Shown here: positions 1 through 7,781 of the stretch, piece after piece
Layout of the letters: each line of letters begins with the position of its first letter
Numbering within the stretch: position 1 is the first letter of the stretch
Assembly (NCBI GenBank): GCA_965248175.1
Contig: OZ252093.1
Span: 2,356,001 to 2,420,000 of the forward strand
Length of the DNA: 64,000 nt
Reading direction: 5' to 3'
Origin: VXPQ01 sp965248175
Lineage (GTDB): Bacteria; Bacteroidota; Rhodothermia; Rhodothermales; VXPQ01
Translations under genes and position numbers: made by a program
Notes under the pieces: model-generated
What the model saw: only the letters and a program-made list of their open reading frames with translations
Databases searched by the model: none
Told to the model about the DNA's origin: nothing

Positions 1-336
1 AGCAGCCTCGATCTGGCAAAAAAAGAATCGCCGTTCGGCGAATTCCTCCGGGTCTGCCCAGTGCTGGAGCAGGCGGCGGGTAATGCCCGTAACGCCCGGA
101 TAACCCGCGTCGCGCCATTTTTTTACCCGAGTACGGATCTGGTTGACCAAGGGGATTTCTACAAAGGTTCCAGGATCGTCAAAGGCTTTCGAGTCCTGTG
201 AAGCCACAACATACCCGGCTGGCCGTCGGCCCTCTGCGAGGTCAAACAGGCGGGTTGCTCTGTCGTAACTCCAGTGCCGCGCCGGTTCCTCGTAAGGGGA
301 ATTGACAATCAGCCTGTCGATAGTTGTTTGCGGCAT
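1..336 (-). CDS. Restriction-type DEAD/DEAH helicase, N-terminal part only (runs off the window)
   Basis: The first 112 codons of a larger protein are readable on the minus strand, starting at the ATG at 336-334 and open to the window edge. The N-terminus reads MPQTTIDRLIVNSPYEEPA, later FVEIPLVNQIR, a glycine-rich GYPGVTGITRRLLQHW stretch and RRFFFCQIEA. This arrangement is what I know from the N-terminus of BPTD_3080-type / type III R-like restriction endonucleases, about 1000 residues long, where the FFCQ.EA segment leads into the ATP-binding helicase core. The helicase and nuclease motifs would lie outside the window, so activity cannot be judged. A small membrane-protein gene ends 25 bp upstream on the same strand. 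The assignment rests on recall of the family N-terminus, not on catalytic motifs. Confidence 0.75.
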   Translation of the reverse strand, partial: MPQTTIDRLIVNSPYEEPARHWSYDRATRLFDLAEGRRPAGYVVASQDSKAFDDPGTFVEIPLVNQIRTRVKKWRDAGYPGVTGITRRLLQHWADPEEFAERRFFFCQIEAA

Positions 337-361
337 ATATTTTTTACCCGTGAGCCCCTTC

Positions 362-772
362 TCAGCCCGACACTTCCGACGTGTCTTTGTCCGCAACGGC
401 CGCTTTGTGCAGGAATACGTAACTCCACGCGAGGAGCGCCAATATCACGGCTGCATACAGCACTATAAACGGAGGGGGGATGGATTCGAGGGTATCGCTA
501 AGCTCCAGCCAACTCCCCATATCCGGGAATCCTGCAAACGCCAGCGCGGCTACGAAGATGAGCGCGAGGCCGCACAAGACCACGTACAATCTTGCCGCCT
601 TGTACCATATCGGATGCGCATAAAACAACCCGATGCCGATAAGCAATAAAAGCAGATCCGCACCGAAACTAAGCTGTCCTTCGAACAATCCGAGTAACAG
701 TTTCAAAACCGTATCGGCGCTGAATACGATCAGGAGAAGGCCCAGGGCCTTGAGCATGAATCGTTCTTTCAT
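362..772 (-). CDS. Small hypothetical integral membrane protein, 136 aa
   Basis: I do not recognise a family. The protein is strongly hydrophobic with about four membrane spans, near residues 7-27, 35-52, 60-82 and 100-122. A short loop (HPIWYKAARLY) separates spans two and three, and a polar tail (ADKDTSEVSG) ends the protein. There are no obvious catalytic residues. It sits directly upstream of the restriction-helicase gene on the same strand, so co-transcription is possible, but nothing in the sequence ties their functions. No good Shine-Dalgarno precedes the ATG (only AAAAAAG), which is common in Bacteroidota-like genomes. Confidence 0.6.
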   Translation of the reverse strand: MKERFMLKALGLLLIVFSADTVLKLLLGLFEGQLSFGADLLLLLIGIGLFYAHPIWYKAARLYVVLCGLALIFVAALAFAGFPDMGSWLELSDTLESIPPPFIVLYAAVILALLAWSYVFLHKAAVADKDTSEVSG

Positions 773-969
773 CTTTTTTGCGGGGGTCCGGGGTAGTGGA
801 CGTTGTGGTTATCGTGCATTCGGGGCGCTGTAATAATGCGTAACTCCCCATGCCGGGAGCGCCAAATGTTACGACAATGAGAATGCGGGTGTATAATACG
901 GATTGCCCGGAAAATGAGCACGCGACAAAGAGGAGGCCCGTCATCTCCCGAAAAAGAACAAAAACCTTC

Positions 970-998
970 TTGACAACCCGTTCCAGAGTCCTTATACT
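970..998 (+). promoter_or_regulatory. Consensus sigma-70 promoter upstream of the recombinase gene
   Basis: TTGACA at 970-975 and TATACT at 993-998 are separated by exactly 17 bp, a perfect -35 and a five-of-six -10 match. It points toward the tyrosine recombinase 165 bp downstream. Bacteroidota housekeeping promoters usually look different, so such a good enterobacterial-type promoter may be a sign of imported DNA; that last point is inference. Confidence 0.6.
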
Positions 999-1004
999 GT
1001 TTTT

Positions 1005-1032
1005 ACTTCCGATAACAGTTCTTATCGGAAGT
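1005..1032. promoter_or_regulatory. Perfect 11-bp dyad at the expected transcription start (operator or leader hairpin)
   Basis: ACTTCCGATAA (1005-1015) and TTATCGGAAGT (1022-1032) are perfect inverted repeats around a 6-nt centre. The left arm begins about 7 bp after the -10 hexamer, so the dyad covers the predicted +1. This is a classic repressor-operator position; as RNA it would form a 5'-end hairpin. No regulator gene for it is evident nearby. Confidence 0.5.
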
Positions 1033-1112
1033 AGAATACGGGTGTTTCGGGTGGGTCTATGGGTGTTTCAGGCGGTTGTCGGGACTCCTACCCGGGTATC
1101 CGTAGCGTTTTC

Positions 1113-1130
1113 GGACGCGATATAGCGTCC
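1113..1130 (+). promoter_or_regulatory. Leader hairpin ahead of the recombinase start
   Basis: GGACGC (1113-1118) and GCGTCC (1125-1130) pair perfectly around GATATA, ending 32 nt before the recombinase ATG. No T-run follows, so it is not an obvious terminator. It may modulate translation or simply be structure in the 5' leader. The rest of 773-1162 contains no gene I can support. Confidence 0.3.
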
Positions 1131-1162
1131 TCTCACCTGCCAGGCACATACTACACAGGAAA

Positions 1163-2146
1163 ATGGGCTACGCGAGTTCGGAATTTTCCCCCACCGCCTT
1201 GATGGATATCGCCACGGGGATCATCCGTCCGGATGCTAACCTTATCGAGGCATTTCTGGACCGTTACGACCGTCCCCAAACGCGTAAGGCCTACGGAGAC
1301 GATTTGTGCGCTTTCTTCGGGTCCGACTTTGTGGATACCGTTACGGTACGCGACCTGTCCTTTACCGACATCAACCGGCACATCGCGGAAATGGAGGAAA
1401 ATGGCTACAAGCCGGCCACCATCAAGCGGCGAATCGCGGCAATTCGGGGGTTTTGCGAATGGCTTGTGGCTCTTGGCATATTGTCCAGAAACCCCGCAAG
1501 CCGACATGTACTGCGCCGTATCCGTAAATCGAGTGGCCGCGACCGTACCCACGTTGTTTTGACTGCCGAGCAAGCCAAACGGCTCATTCAGGCTGCAACT
1601 CATCCAGGCCCGGATGGTAAGCAAGCCCATACGGCTCCGCGGGATCGAGCGCTTCTACTCACCCTCCTCCACTGCGTGCTACGCCGTTCAGAAGCTGCCG
1701 CCATGGATATACGGCATATCCGCTCGCTTGGAAACTACTGGGTGCTCGATCTCCCCGATACGAAGGGCGGAGCCGACCAGTACGTCAAAATCCCTGAGCA
1801 TCTGGTGGAAGAGATCGAACGCATGAAAACCTATTATGGCATCACGGATGGCCCCCTCTGGCGCTCTCTGAGCAACAATAGTTTTGGACGGCGTCTTTCA
1901 GAACGTTCCATCTATGGCATTGTGGATCGTACTGCACGGCGAGCCGGGCTCCCGCAGGAGATCGGGGCTCATTCGCTCCGGCACACAGGGTGTACGCTTG
2001 CCATTGAGGCCGGTGCTTCTATCCAGCAGGTGCAGTCACACGCCCGCCACAAAAAAATAGAGACGACCATGGTCTATGTTCACCAGCGCGACCGTCTGCG
2101 CGACAGTGCAGCAGACTACATTCATATTGAGAAGGAAAGCGATTGA
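1163..2146 (+). CDS. Tyrosine recombinase / phage-type integrase
   Basis: This 327-residue protein has the two-domain layout of XerC/XerD-type recombinases, which cut and rejoin DNA through a covalent 3'-phosphotyrosine. Residues about 25-110 form the SAM-like core-binding domain. The catalytic domain carries Arg174 in LLHCVLRRSEAAAM, Lys201 in DTKGGAD, the HSLRH box (His270, Arg273), His296 and the nucleophile Tyr305 in TTMVYVH. All active-site positions appear intact. The usual LGH before the last helix reads ARH, a mild departure. It sits next to a restriction gene and an IS relic, so it is more likely the integrase of a mobile island than the housekeeping Xer. AGGA lies only 2 nt before the ATG, too close for a normal ribosome site. 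Confidence 0.9.
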   Translation: MGYASSEFSPTALMDIATGIIRPDANLIEAFLDRYDRPQTRKAYGDDLCAFFGSDFVDTVTVRDLSFTDINRHIAEMEENGYKPATIKRRIAAIRGFCEWLVALGILSRNPASRHVLRRIRKSSGRDRTHVVLTAEQAKRLIQAATHPGPDGKQAHTAPRDRALLLTLLHCVLRRSEAAAMDIRHIRSLGNYWVLDLPDTKGGADQYVKIPEHLVEEIERMKTYYGITDGPLWRSLSNNSFGRRLSERSIYGIVDRTARRAGLPQEIGAHSLRHTGCTLAIEAGASIQQVQSHARHKKIETTMVYVHQRDRLRDSAADYIHIEKESD

Positions 2147-2213
2147 ACGCTCGGATTATTTTCCTTACGTCCATTTTTGACTTCTTTACGATCTGTCGAT
2201 AATTTTTATATAT

Positions 2214-2408
2214 TGCTCTTTAGCGTACGCGATCCGCTCGTGGGACGTTACCATATAGAGCCTGTCGATCTTTTCCGTTGCCCGAAGGTTATGGGTTCTG
2301 CGTGTGCGTCTTGACATGGACCTCGTCGGGTTGATCGGATCGGAACAAGGTCGCAACGGTACACATTAAATTCCGCCAAAATCTGCCCAATCAACCCGAA
2401 CCACCTCT
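2214..2408 (-). mobile_element. Internally deleted remnant of the IS3-family element present at 18161-19449
   Basis: Read on the minus strand from 2408, this stretch matches the left end of the complete IS3 copy: AGAGGTGGTTCGG tip, leader and first codons of orfA (ATGTCAAGACGCACACGC). It then jumps to the 5' part of orfB around GATCGACAGGCTCTATATGG and stops near AAAGAGCA. About 375 bp of the parent are missing between the two blocks, and the right end is absent. Several substitutions separate the two copies. It lies between the recombinase and the S8-LRR gene, filling most of that gap. Confidence 0.85.
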
Positions 2409-2459
2409 AACCTTTCTCTGTATTGCCATGATTCCTTACACACCGTATTACTTGCACAA

Positions 2460-5400
2460 GTGGCGCGTGACCTGATGGGCGTAATTGCCGGCAAAATTAA
2501 CAGGCGGAGCATGACAGCGTTGCTGCTCTCTCTTGTCTTGGTTGCGCCTTTGGCTGCGGCTCAGGACCGTCCCGAACCCGAATATGCGGACCATGTGGTA
2601 GTGGTACAGTTCGCCTCCGATGTCTTCATTGCGAACAAATCCGGCGCAACCGGGCTGCGGGACTTCGATCGCAGGGCAGATCGATACGACGTATACCTGA
2701 TCGAGCGCGTATATCCGTTTTTGGATCACGTGCAGCCGACGCCAAAGACCCGGCGCAACCTGATGGCGCTGCGCCGCACGTACTATGTGCGCTATCGCGC
2801 CCGCGCTGCCCCCGAACAGGTAGCTGGCGATCTGGCTGCGGCCCCTGGCGTGGTGTATGCCGAGCCGGTACTCGTTAACCGCACGCAGGCATCGCACATC
2901 CGGGAGCGCATAGATCCCGATGATCCGCGATTTGGCGACCAGACTGAACTCAGGCGCCTGCGTTTGCCGGAGGCTTGGGATGAGGTCAAAAGCGAGGACG
3001 GGGCGCCGCGGGTCGTGATTGCGATCGTGGACGGCGGCGGCGAATGGCGCCATGAGGATCTTCGCGCCAACGTATGGACGAATCCGGGCGAGACTCCGGG
3101 CAACGGCATAGATGACGACGGTAACGGGTTTATCGACGACGTGCACGGGGTCAACTTCGCCAACGGCGATGACACGGACAACGATCCGACGGGATTGCCC
3201 GAGACGCCCTTAAATGCCAATCACGGCACAGCCAGTGCGGGTGCGGCCAGCGCGGTGACCGACAACGGTGTGGGGGTAGCCGGCGCCGCCTGGAACGCCG
3301 ACCTGATGCATATCAATGCGGGATGCAAGGAAGGAGACGGCTTTCTTTGCTATGCCTACCAAGGCATCCTTTATGCGGCCGCCAACGGGGCGGACATCAT
3401 CAATGCGAGTTGGGGAGGCCTGGTGATACGCGATGATTTTATCAGGCTTCCGGACCAGACGCTGAATCTGGCCACGGACATGGGAGCCCTTGTGGTAACC
3501 GCCGCCGGTAATTTTGCGCTCAGCAACGATCTGTCCCGGTACTATCCGGCCCGTAGTCCGCGCGTGCTGTCGGTTGGTGCAACGGAGAAGGACACGCGCA
3601 GACGGGCGGGTTTCTCGAATTACGGAAAGCTGGTAAACGTCTTTGCTCCGGGCGAGGACATCGTGACCACCGGATCTGACAACGGTTATATATCAGTCAG
3701 CGGGACGTCGTTTTCGTCGCCGTTGACGGCTGGCGTGGCGGCATTGGTGAAGACCCGGTTTCCCAACATGGGACCGGACGCGCTGCGGGAGCATATTAGG
3801 CTTACGAGCGACAACATGGATGCGGAGAATCCGGACCTGGCCGGACGGCTTGGGCGGGGGTTTGTAAACGCGCTGGCGGCCCTCGACGCGCCGGCTGTAC
3901 CCGCCGTACGCCTCAAGCGCTGGAGTTGGGTGGACGACGACGGTGACCGCCAGATTGCTTCAGGCGATGTGGTAAAGGTAACGGCAACGTTAGTCAATTA
4001 CCTGGCCGATGCCCGTCAACTCCGTGCGGGGCTTGTGGGGGCCGCACCGTATTCGTTCATAGACTTGACCGCCGCGTCGGTCGATATCGGAAGCCTGGCC
4101 GGTGGCGACTCGGTCGAGGTCAGACTGGAGTTTACGGTGGCTTCGGACGCGCCTGCCAACCAGCGTGTGCGTTTCTTCACGCACATCCGTGAAGGGGCAC
4201 ACGAGGACGAGGCGGACCAGATTTCGTTTCAGGTCAACCGGTCGCTGGAGGCGGTCCATCAAAGCTTGAGTGCATTATACGTGGCCACCGGCGGGGACCA
4301 ATGGACGCGCAATGACCATTGGGACATCACGACGGTTCCGAGTGAGGAAGTGCTGGCCTCGTGGTTTGGCGTTTTACTCAGTCAGGGCTGGCTGTATGAG
4401 CTGGCGTTGCCTAATAATAATCTGACGGGGCCGCTTCCGCCCGAACTCGGCAATCTCTCGGAACTGCAAACGCTGAATCTGTCCCGCAATTCGTTGACGG
4501 GGCCGCTTCCGCCCGAACTCGGCAATCTCTCGGAATTGCAAACGCTGGATCTGTTCCGCAATTCGTTGACGGGGCCGATCCCGCCCGAACTCGGCAATCT
4601 CTCGGAATTGCTGGTGCTGCAGCTGTTCAACAATTCGCTGACCGGGCCGCTTCCGCCCGAACTCGGCAATCTTTCGGAATTGCGATGGTTATCTCTGCAC
4701 AGAGATTCGCTGACAGGGTCGCTTCCGCCCGAACTCGGCAATCTTTCGCAATTGCAAGTGCTGTATCTGCACAACAATTCGCTAACGGGGCCGCTTCCGG
4801 CCGAACTCGGCAATCTCTCGGAATTGGTATGGCTGTGGCTGGGCCGCAATTCGCTAACGGGACCGATCCCGCCTGAAATCGGCAATCTCTCGAAATTGCA
4901 AGAGCTGTATCTGCCCAACAATTCGCTAACGGGGCCGCTTCCGGCCGAACTCGGCAATCTCTCGGAATTGCAAGATCTGCGGCTGTTTGACAATTCGCTG
5001 ACGGGGTCGATCCCTTCCGAACTCGGCAATCTCTCGGCTTTGCAGGTGCTGTGGATGTCCGACAATTCGCTAACGGGGCCGATCCCGCCCGAAATTGGCA
5101 ATCTTTCGCAGTTGCAATATCTGTCGCTGGGGGGCAATACCCTTACCGGGATGATCCCGCCGGAACTCGGCAGCCTCGCGCAGTTGCAATATCTGTCGCT
5201 GGGGCGCAATACCCTTACCGGGGCGATCCCGACGGAACTCGGCAGCCTCTCGCAGTTGAAAGGGCTGTTTCTGGAGGGCAATACCCTTACCGGGGCGATC
5301 CCGACGGAACTCGGCAGCCTCGCGCAGTTGCAATCGCTGTCGCTGCGGGACAATACCCTTACCGGGGCGATCCCGCCGGAACTCGGCAGCCTCGCGCAGT

Positions 5401-5549
5401 TGCAATCGCTGTCGCTCTGGGGAGCAATGCTCTTACCGGGGCGATCCCGACGGAACTCGGCAGCCTCGCGCAGTTGCAATATCTGTCGCTGGGGCGCAAT
5501 ACCCTTACCGGGGCGATCCCGACGGAACTCGGCAGCCTCTCGCAGTTGA
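2460..5549 (+). CDS. Secreted S8 (subtilisin-like) serine protease with plant-type LRR array, N-terminal part of a frameshifted gene
   Basis: The reading frame encodes a signal peptide, an S8 protease domain and an LRR array. The GTG at 2460 gives an awkward N-terminus; the ATG at 2511, preceded by AGGCGGAG, gives a normal signal peptide (MTALLLSLVLVAPLAAAQ) and is my preferred start. Counting from 2460, catalytic residues are Asp191 (AIVDGG), His255 (NHGTA), oxyanion Asn351 and Ser417 (SGTSFSSP). An N-terminal pro-region covers about 35-160. A beta-rich linker (about 480-600) and an LRR cap (LSALYVATGGDQW) precede 24-residue repeats of the form LxxLxLxxNxLTGPIPPELGN. The frame is broken near 5416 by two extra bases, giving a spurious end at 5549; the true C-terminus continues in another frame to 6322. 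Confidence 0.85.
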   Translation: MARDLMGVIAGKINRRSMTALLLSLVLVAPLAAAQDRPEPEYADHVVVVQFASDVFIANKSGATGLRDFDRRADRYDVYLIERVYPFLDHVQPTPKTRRNLMALRRTYYVRYRARAAPEQVAGDLAAAPGVVYAEPVLVNRTQASHIRERIDPDDPRFGDQTELRRLRLPEAWDEVKSEDGAPRVVIAIVDGGGEWRHEDLRANVWTNPGETPGNGIDDDGNGFIDDVHGVNFANGDDTDNDPTGLPETPLNANHGTASAGAASAVTDNGVGVAGAAWNADLMHINAGCKEGDGFLCYAYQGILYAAANGADIINASWGGLVIRDDFIRLPDQTLNLATDMGALVVTAAGNFALSNDLSRYYPARSPRVLSVGATEKDTRRRAGFSNYGKLVNVFAPGEDIVTTGSDNGYISVSGTSFSSPLTAGVAALVKTRFPNMGPDALREHIRLTSDNMDAENPDLAGRLGRGFVNALAALDAPAVPAVRLKRWSWVDDDGDRQIASGDVVKVTATLVNYLADARQLRAGLVGAAPYSFIDLTAASVDIGSLAGGDSVEVRLEFTVASDAPANQRVRFFTHIREGAHEDEADQISFQVNRSLEAVHQSLSALYVATGGDQWTRNDHWDITTVPSEEVLASWFGVLLSQGWLYELALPNNNLTGPLPPELGNLSELQTLNLSRNSLTGPLPPELGNLSELQTLDLFRNSLTGPIPPELGNLSELLVLQLFNNSLTGPLPPELGNLSELRWLSLHRDSLTGSLPPELGNLSQLQVLYLHNNSLTGPLPAELGNLSELVWLWLGRNSLTGPIPPEIGNLSKLQELYLPNNSLTGPLPAELGNLSELQDLRLFDNSLTGSIPSELGNLSALQVLWMSDNSLTGPIPPEIGNLSQLQYLSLGGNTLTGMIPPELGSLAQLQYLSLGRNTLTGAIPTELGSLSQLKGLFLEGNTLTGAIPTELGSLAQLQSLSLRDNTLTGAIPPELGSLAQLQSLSLWGAMLLPGRSRRNSAASRSCNICRWGAIPLPGRSRRNSAASRS

Positions 5550-5875
5550 AAGGGCTGTTTCTGGAGGGCAATACCCTTACCGGGGCGATCCCGACGGAAC
5601 TCGGCAGCCTCGCGCAGTTGCAATCGCTGTCGCTGCGGGACAATACCCTTACCGGGGCGATCCCGCCGGAACTCGGCAGCCTCGCGCAGTTGCAATCGCT
5701 GTCGCTGGGGAGCAATGCTCTTACCGGGGCGATCCCGACGGAACTCGGCAGCCTCGCGCAGTTGCAATCGCTGTCGCTGCGGGACAATACCCTTACCGGG
5801 GCGATCCCGCCGGAACTCGGCAGCCTCGCGCAGTTGAAAGGGCTGCGGCTGAATGGCAACGCACTGACGGGTAGG
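4405..5875 (+). repeat. 72-bp tandem LRR repeat array with a 288-bp block duplication
   Basis: About 20 units of 72 bp encode 24-residue LRRs. Early units (NLSEL type) differ from late ones (SLAQL type), showing two phases of expansion. The four-unit block beginning at 5171 recurs at 5461 base for base except for the extra CT at 5415-5418. The spacing of 290 bp equals 4 x 72 plus the 2-bp insertion. This is a recent tandem duplication. Confidence 0.85.
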
Positions 5876-6322
5876 CTGCCGAGGAGTCTTATGCAGTTGG
5901 ACAGCCTTGAAGTTTTCTACTTTGACGGGCAGGACCTCTGCGCGCCTCAGGACGATGAGTTCCAGGCATGGTTAGGTAGCATTCCGGACGTACGTGGTCC
6001 CGCCTGTGCAGGGACTGTTGAGGTTGACGACGAAACATTGCCGGAATCATTCACCTTGCATGGCAACTATCCCAACCCCTTTCGGCAGACCACTCGTCTG
6101 GTGTTCGATCTTTCCCTGCCAGCCCGCGTGACGGTTGAGGTTATGGACGTGACGGGCAGGCGCGTGTTTACGGCGCCGTCGGTGGATCTGGCTTCCGGAT
6201 GGGAGCACAGCATTGAACTGAGCGGTGCGACGCTATCTTCGGGACTGTACCTGTACCGCCTGATCGCGGTATCGCCCGGGGGCAGCTCAACACGTGTGGG
6301 CCGCTTCGTGGTTGTCAGGTAA
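5418..6322 (+). pseudogene. C-terminal continuation of the S8-LRR protein after the frameshift: last LRR units plus T9SS sorting domain
   Basis: From about 5418 the LRR reading continues in a different frame (GSNALTGAIPTELGSLAQL) through more repeats. It ends in a domain with ESFTLHGNYPNPFRQTTRL and a beta-sandwich finishing GRFVVVR. That is the T9SS C-terminal sorting domain, which targets cargo through the outer membrane and is normally cleaved for surface attachment. The break is explained by the dinucleotide CT present twice at 5415-5418 where the sister repeat copy has it once. Either the gene is inactivated, or the extra CT is an assembly error in a repetitive region; with CT removed the gene would encode about 1286 residues from 2460. 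Confidence 0.75.
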
Positions 6323-6488
6323 GGGACGTCCGTGCGGGTGGATACCACAGGCCCCCGGTAAGCCTGTTGCTGGACGAAGACACTGATAGAGACACTTGAT
6401 CGAGTGCCCTTTCTGCGCCGGTTGCGCGTCGCCCACTGCCTCACACTGCTGTCACACGGAAAAACAGATTTGTTGACCCATACATACA

Positions 6489-7400
6489 ATGAATATTATA
6501 CCTGTGATAACTGGCCCTACTGCGTTGGGAAAAAGTGAATTAAGTATAAATCTTTCAGTATTACTTGAATTAGAAATCATTTCTGCCGATAGCAGGCAAG
6601 TATATCGCGAGCTTATTATCGGGGTTGCAAAGCCTGCCAGGGATGTACTGGAGCGCATTCCGCATCATTTCATCAACGAGCGATCTCTTGAAGAGCCTTT
6701 TTCGGCGGGCATGTTTATGTCTCAAGCCCTTGACCGCATTGCCGACATTCTCGACCGGGGTCGAATTCCCCTCGTTACCGGCGGCTCCACCCTTTATTTA
6801 CGGGCCCTACGGTACGGCCTTGCCGATATCCCCGATATCCCCTCTTCGGTACGTGCACATATCCAGAGACGGCTCGACCAGGAAGGGCCTGAGGCGCTGT
6901 ATGAGGTATTGCAGCGGGTCGATCCCCGCGCCGCTGCTACTATGGACCCAACCAAGACGCAACGCCTTGCCCGCGCTCTCGAAGTACATGAGGCAACCGG
7001 CATCCCTCTCAGCCGCTTTCACGAAACACAGGCGCCTCCCCCCTATGCGTTCCGTACGATCGTTTTACAGCGAAACCGGGAGGAACTCTACACGCGCATC
7101 GAACGCCGTGTGGACGAGATGCTGGCGGCAGGCCTCGTGGACGAAGTACGCGGCATCCTCGACGCAGGGTACGATCCTGGGCTCAATCCACTGCGCACGA
7201 TCGGCTACCGGGAGCCCATCGCTTTTCTGAAGGGCGAAATCACGGAAGACGAAATGGTGCGCTCGATCAAGCAAAACACGCGCCGTTACGCAAAACGGCA
7301 AGAAACATGGTTTCGGGGTGACCCCGAAGCGATTTTCATGGATGCCGCTCAGGATTCGCAGTCGCTTCTCGATGCGGTGCGGGATGTACTGGGCTTCTGA
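6489..7400 (+). CDS. miaA: tRNA dimethylallyltransferase
   Basis: MiaA transfers a dimethylallyl group from DMAPP to N6 of A37 in tRNAs reading UNN codons, the first step toward ms2i6A. The 303-residue length is normal. The P-loop GPTALGKS is at residues 8-15, ISADSRQVYR follows near 35-44, and the FHETQAPPPY and RYAKRQETWFRG segments of the family are present. The first 120 bases are clearly more AT-rich than the rest, which may aid translation initiation. It follows the broken S8-LRR gene by about 165 bp and has no same-strand operon partner. Nothing conflicts with an intact gene. Confidence 0.95.
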   Translation: MNIIPVITGPTALGKSELSINLSVLLELEIISADSRQVYRELIIGVAKPARDVLERIPHHFINERSLEEPFSAGMFMSQALDRIADILDRGRIPLVTGGSTLYLRALRYGLADIPDIPSSVRAHIQRRLDQEGPEALYEVLQRVDPRAAATMDPTKTQRLARALEVHEATGIPLSRFHETQAPPPYAFRTIVLQRNREELYTRIERRVDEMLAAGLVDEVRGILDAGYDPGLNPLRTIGYREPIAFLKGEITEDEMVRSIKQNTRRYAKRQETWFRGDPEAIFMDAAQDSQSLLDAVRDVLGF

Positions 7401-7494
7401 GGCAACTATGCCTTCCTTGCCCATTTTCATTTCAACCGGCGACGACAAGCGCTTCGATAGAAGTAAATCCGGGTGATTGCCCGGCTGTCCAATA

Positions 7495-7568
7495 CCTTTC
7501 TTCCTCAGCTGGCCCCATCCTTTCCCTCTGCAGCTGGCCCAGTCCTTTCCTTCCGCAGCCAGCCCGAT
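7495..7568. repeat. Three imperfect 24-25-bp direct repeats in an intergenic region
   Basis: Three consecutive units start with CCTTTC and contain CAGCTGGCCC or CAGCCAGCCC followed by AT or GT (7495-7518, 7519-7543, 7544-7568). They lie between miaA and the tetR operators and encode nothing convincing on either strand. Apart from these repeats and the operators, 7401-7781 holds no recognisable feature. Confidence 0.55.
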
Positions 7569-7645
7569 CCGCTCGTTGTCTATCCTTTGCCTTTCGGCGC
7601 CCCCGTACCTTGTACGCAGGACGGCAGACCCTCCCTGTAAACAAA

Positions 7646-7729
7646 GTAGACCGATCAGTATACCAAGAGAACTATAAGTAGACTGATCGGTATACTTAAC
7701 GGGTCCCAATGGTAGACCGATCAGTCTAC
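7646..7729. promoter_or_regulatory. Three TetR-type operator palindromes upstream of tetR
   Basis: Three near-identical 18-bp palindromes occur at 7646-7663 (GTAGACCGATCAGTATAC), 7678-7695 (GTAGACTGATCGGTATAC) and 7712-7729 (GTAGACCGATCAGTCTAC). Centre-to-centre spacings are 32 and 34 bp, close to three helical turns, so dimers would sit on one face of the DNA. They end 52 bp before the tetR ATG. Palindromes of this form are typical TetR-family sites, so autoregulation is likely. Confidence 0.8.
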
Positions 7730-7781
7730 TTCCGGAGAAACCAGAGGAAAATCGTTAAGAGAACGATCCCGAACTGACGAT

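Noticed and set aside
415..875. Similar 35-bp stretches near 415 and 836 (CGTAACTCC ... GGAGCGCCAA)
   Set aside because: One lies inside a coding region, similarity is partial, and there are only two copies.
4382..5767. Long minus-strand open frame opposite the S8-LRR repeats
   Set aside because: It is a repeat-generated shadow of the LRR array; its composition follows the repeat period and no start context or family is seen.
4405..5875. Regular repeats that could be mistaken for a CRISPR array
   Set aside because: The period is 72 bp with continuous coding sense and no unique spacers; the same holds for the arrays at 42140-43960 and 54162-57970.
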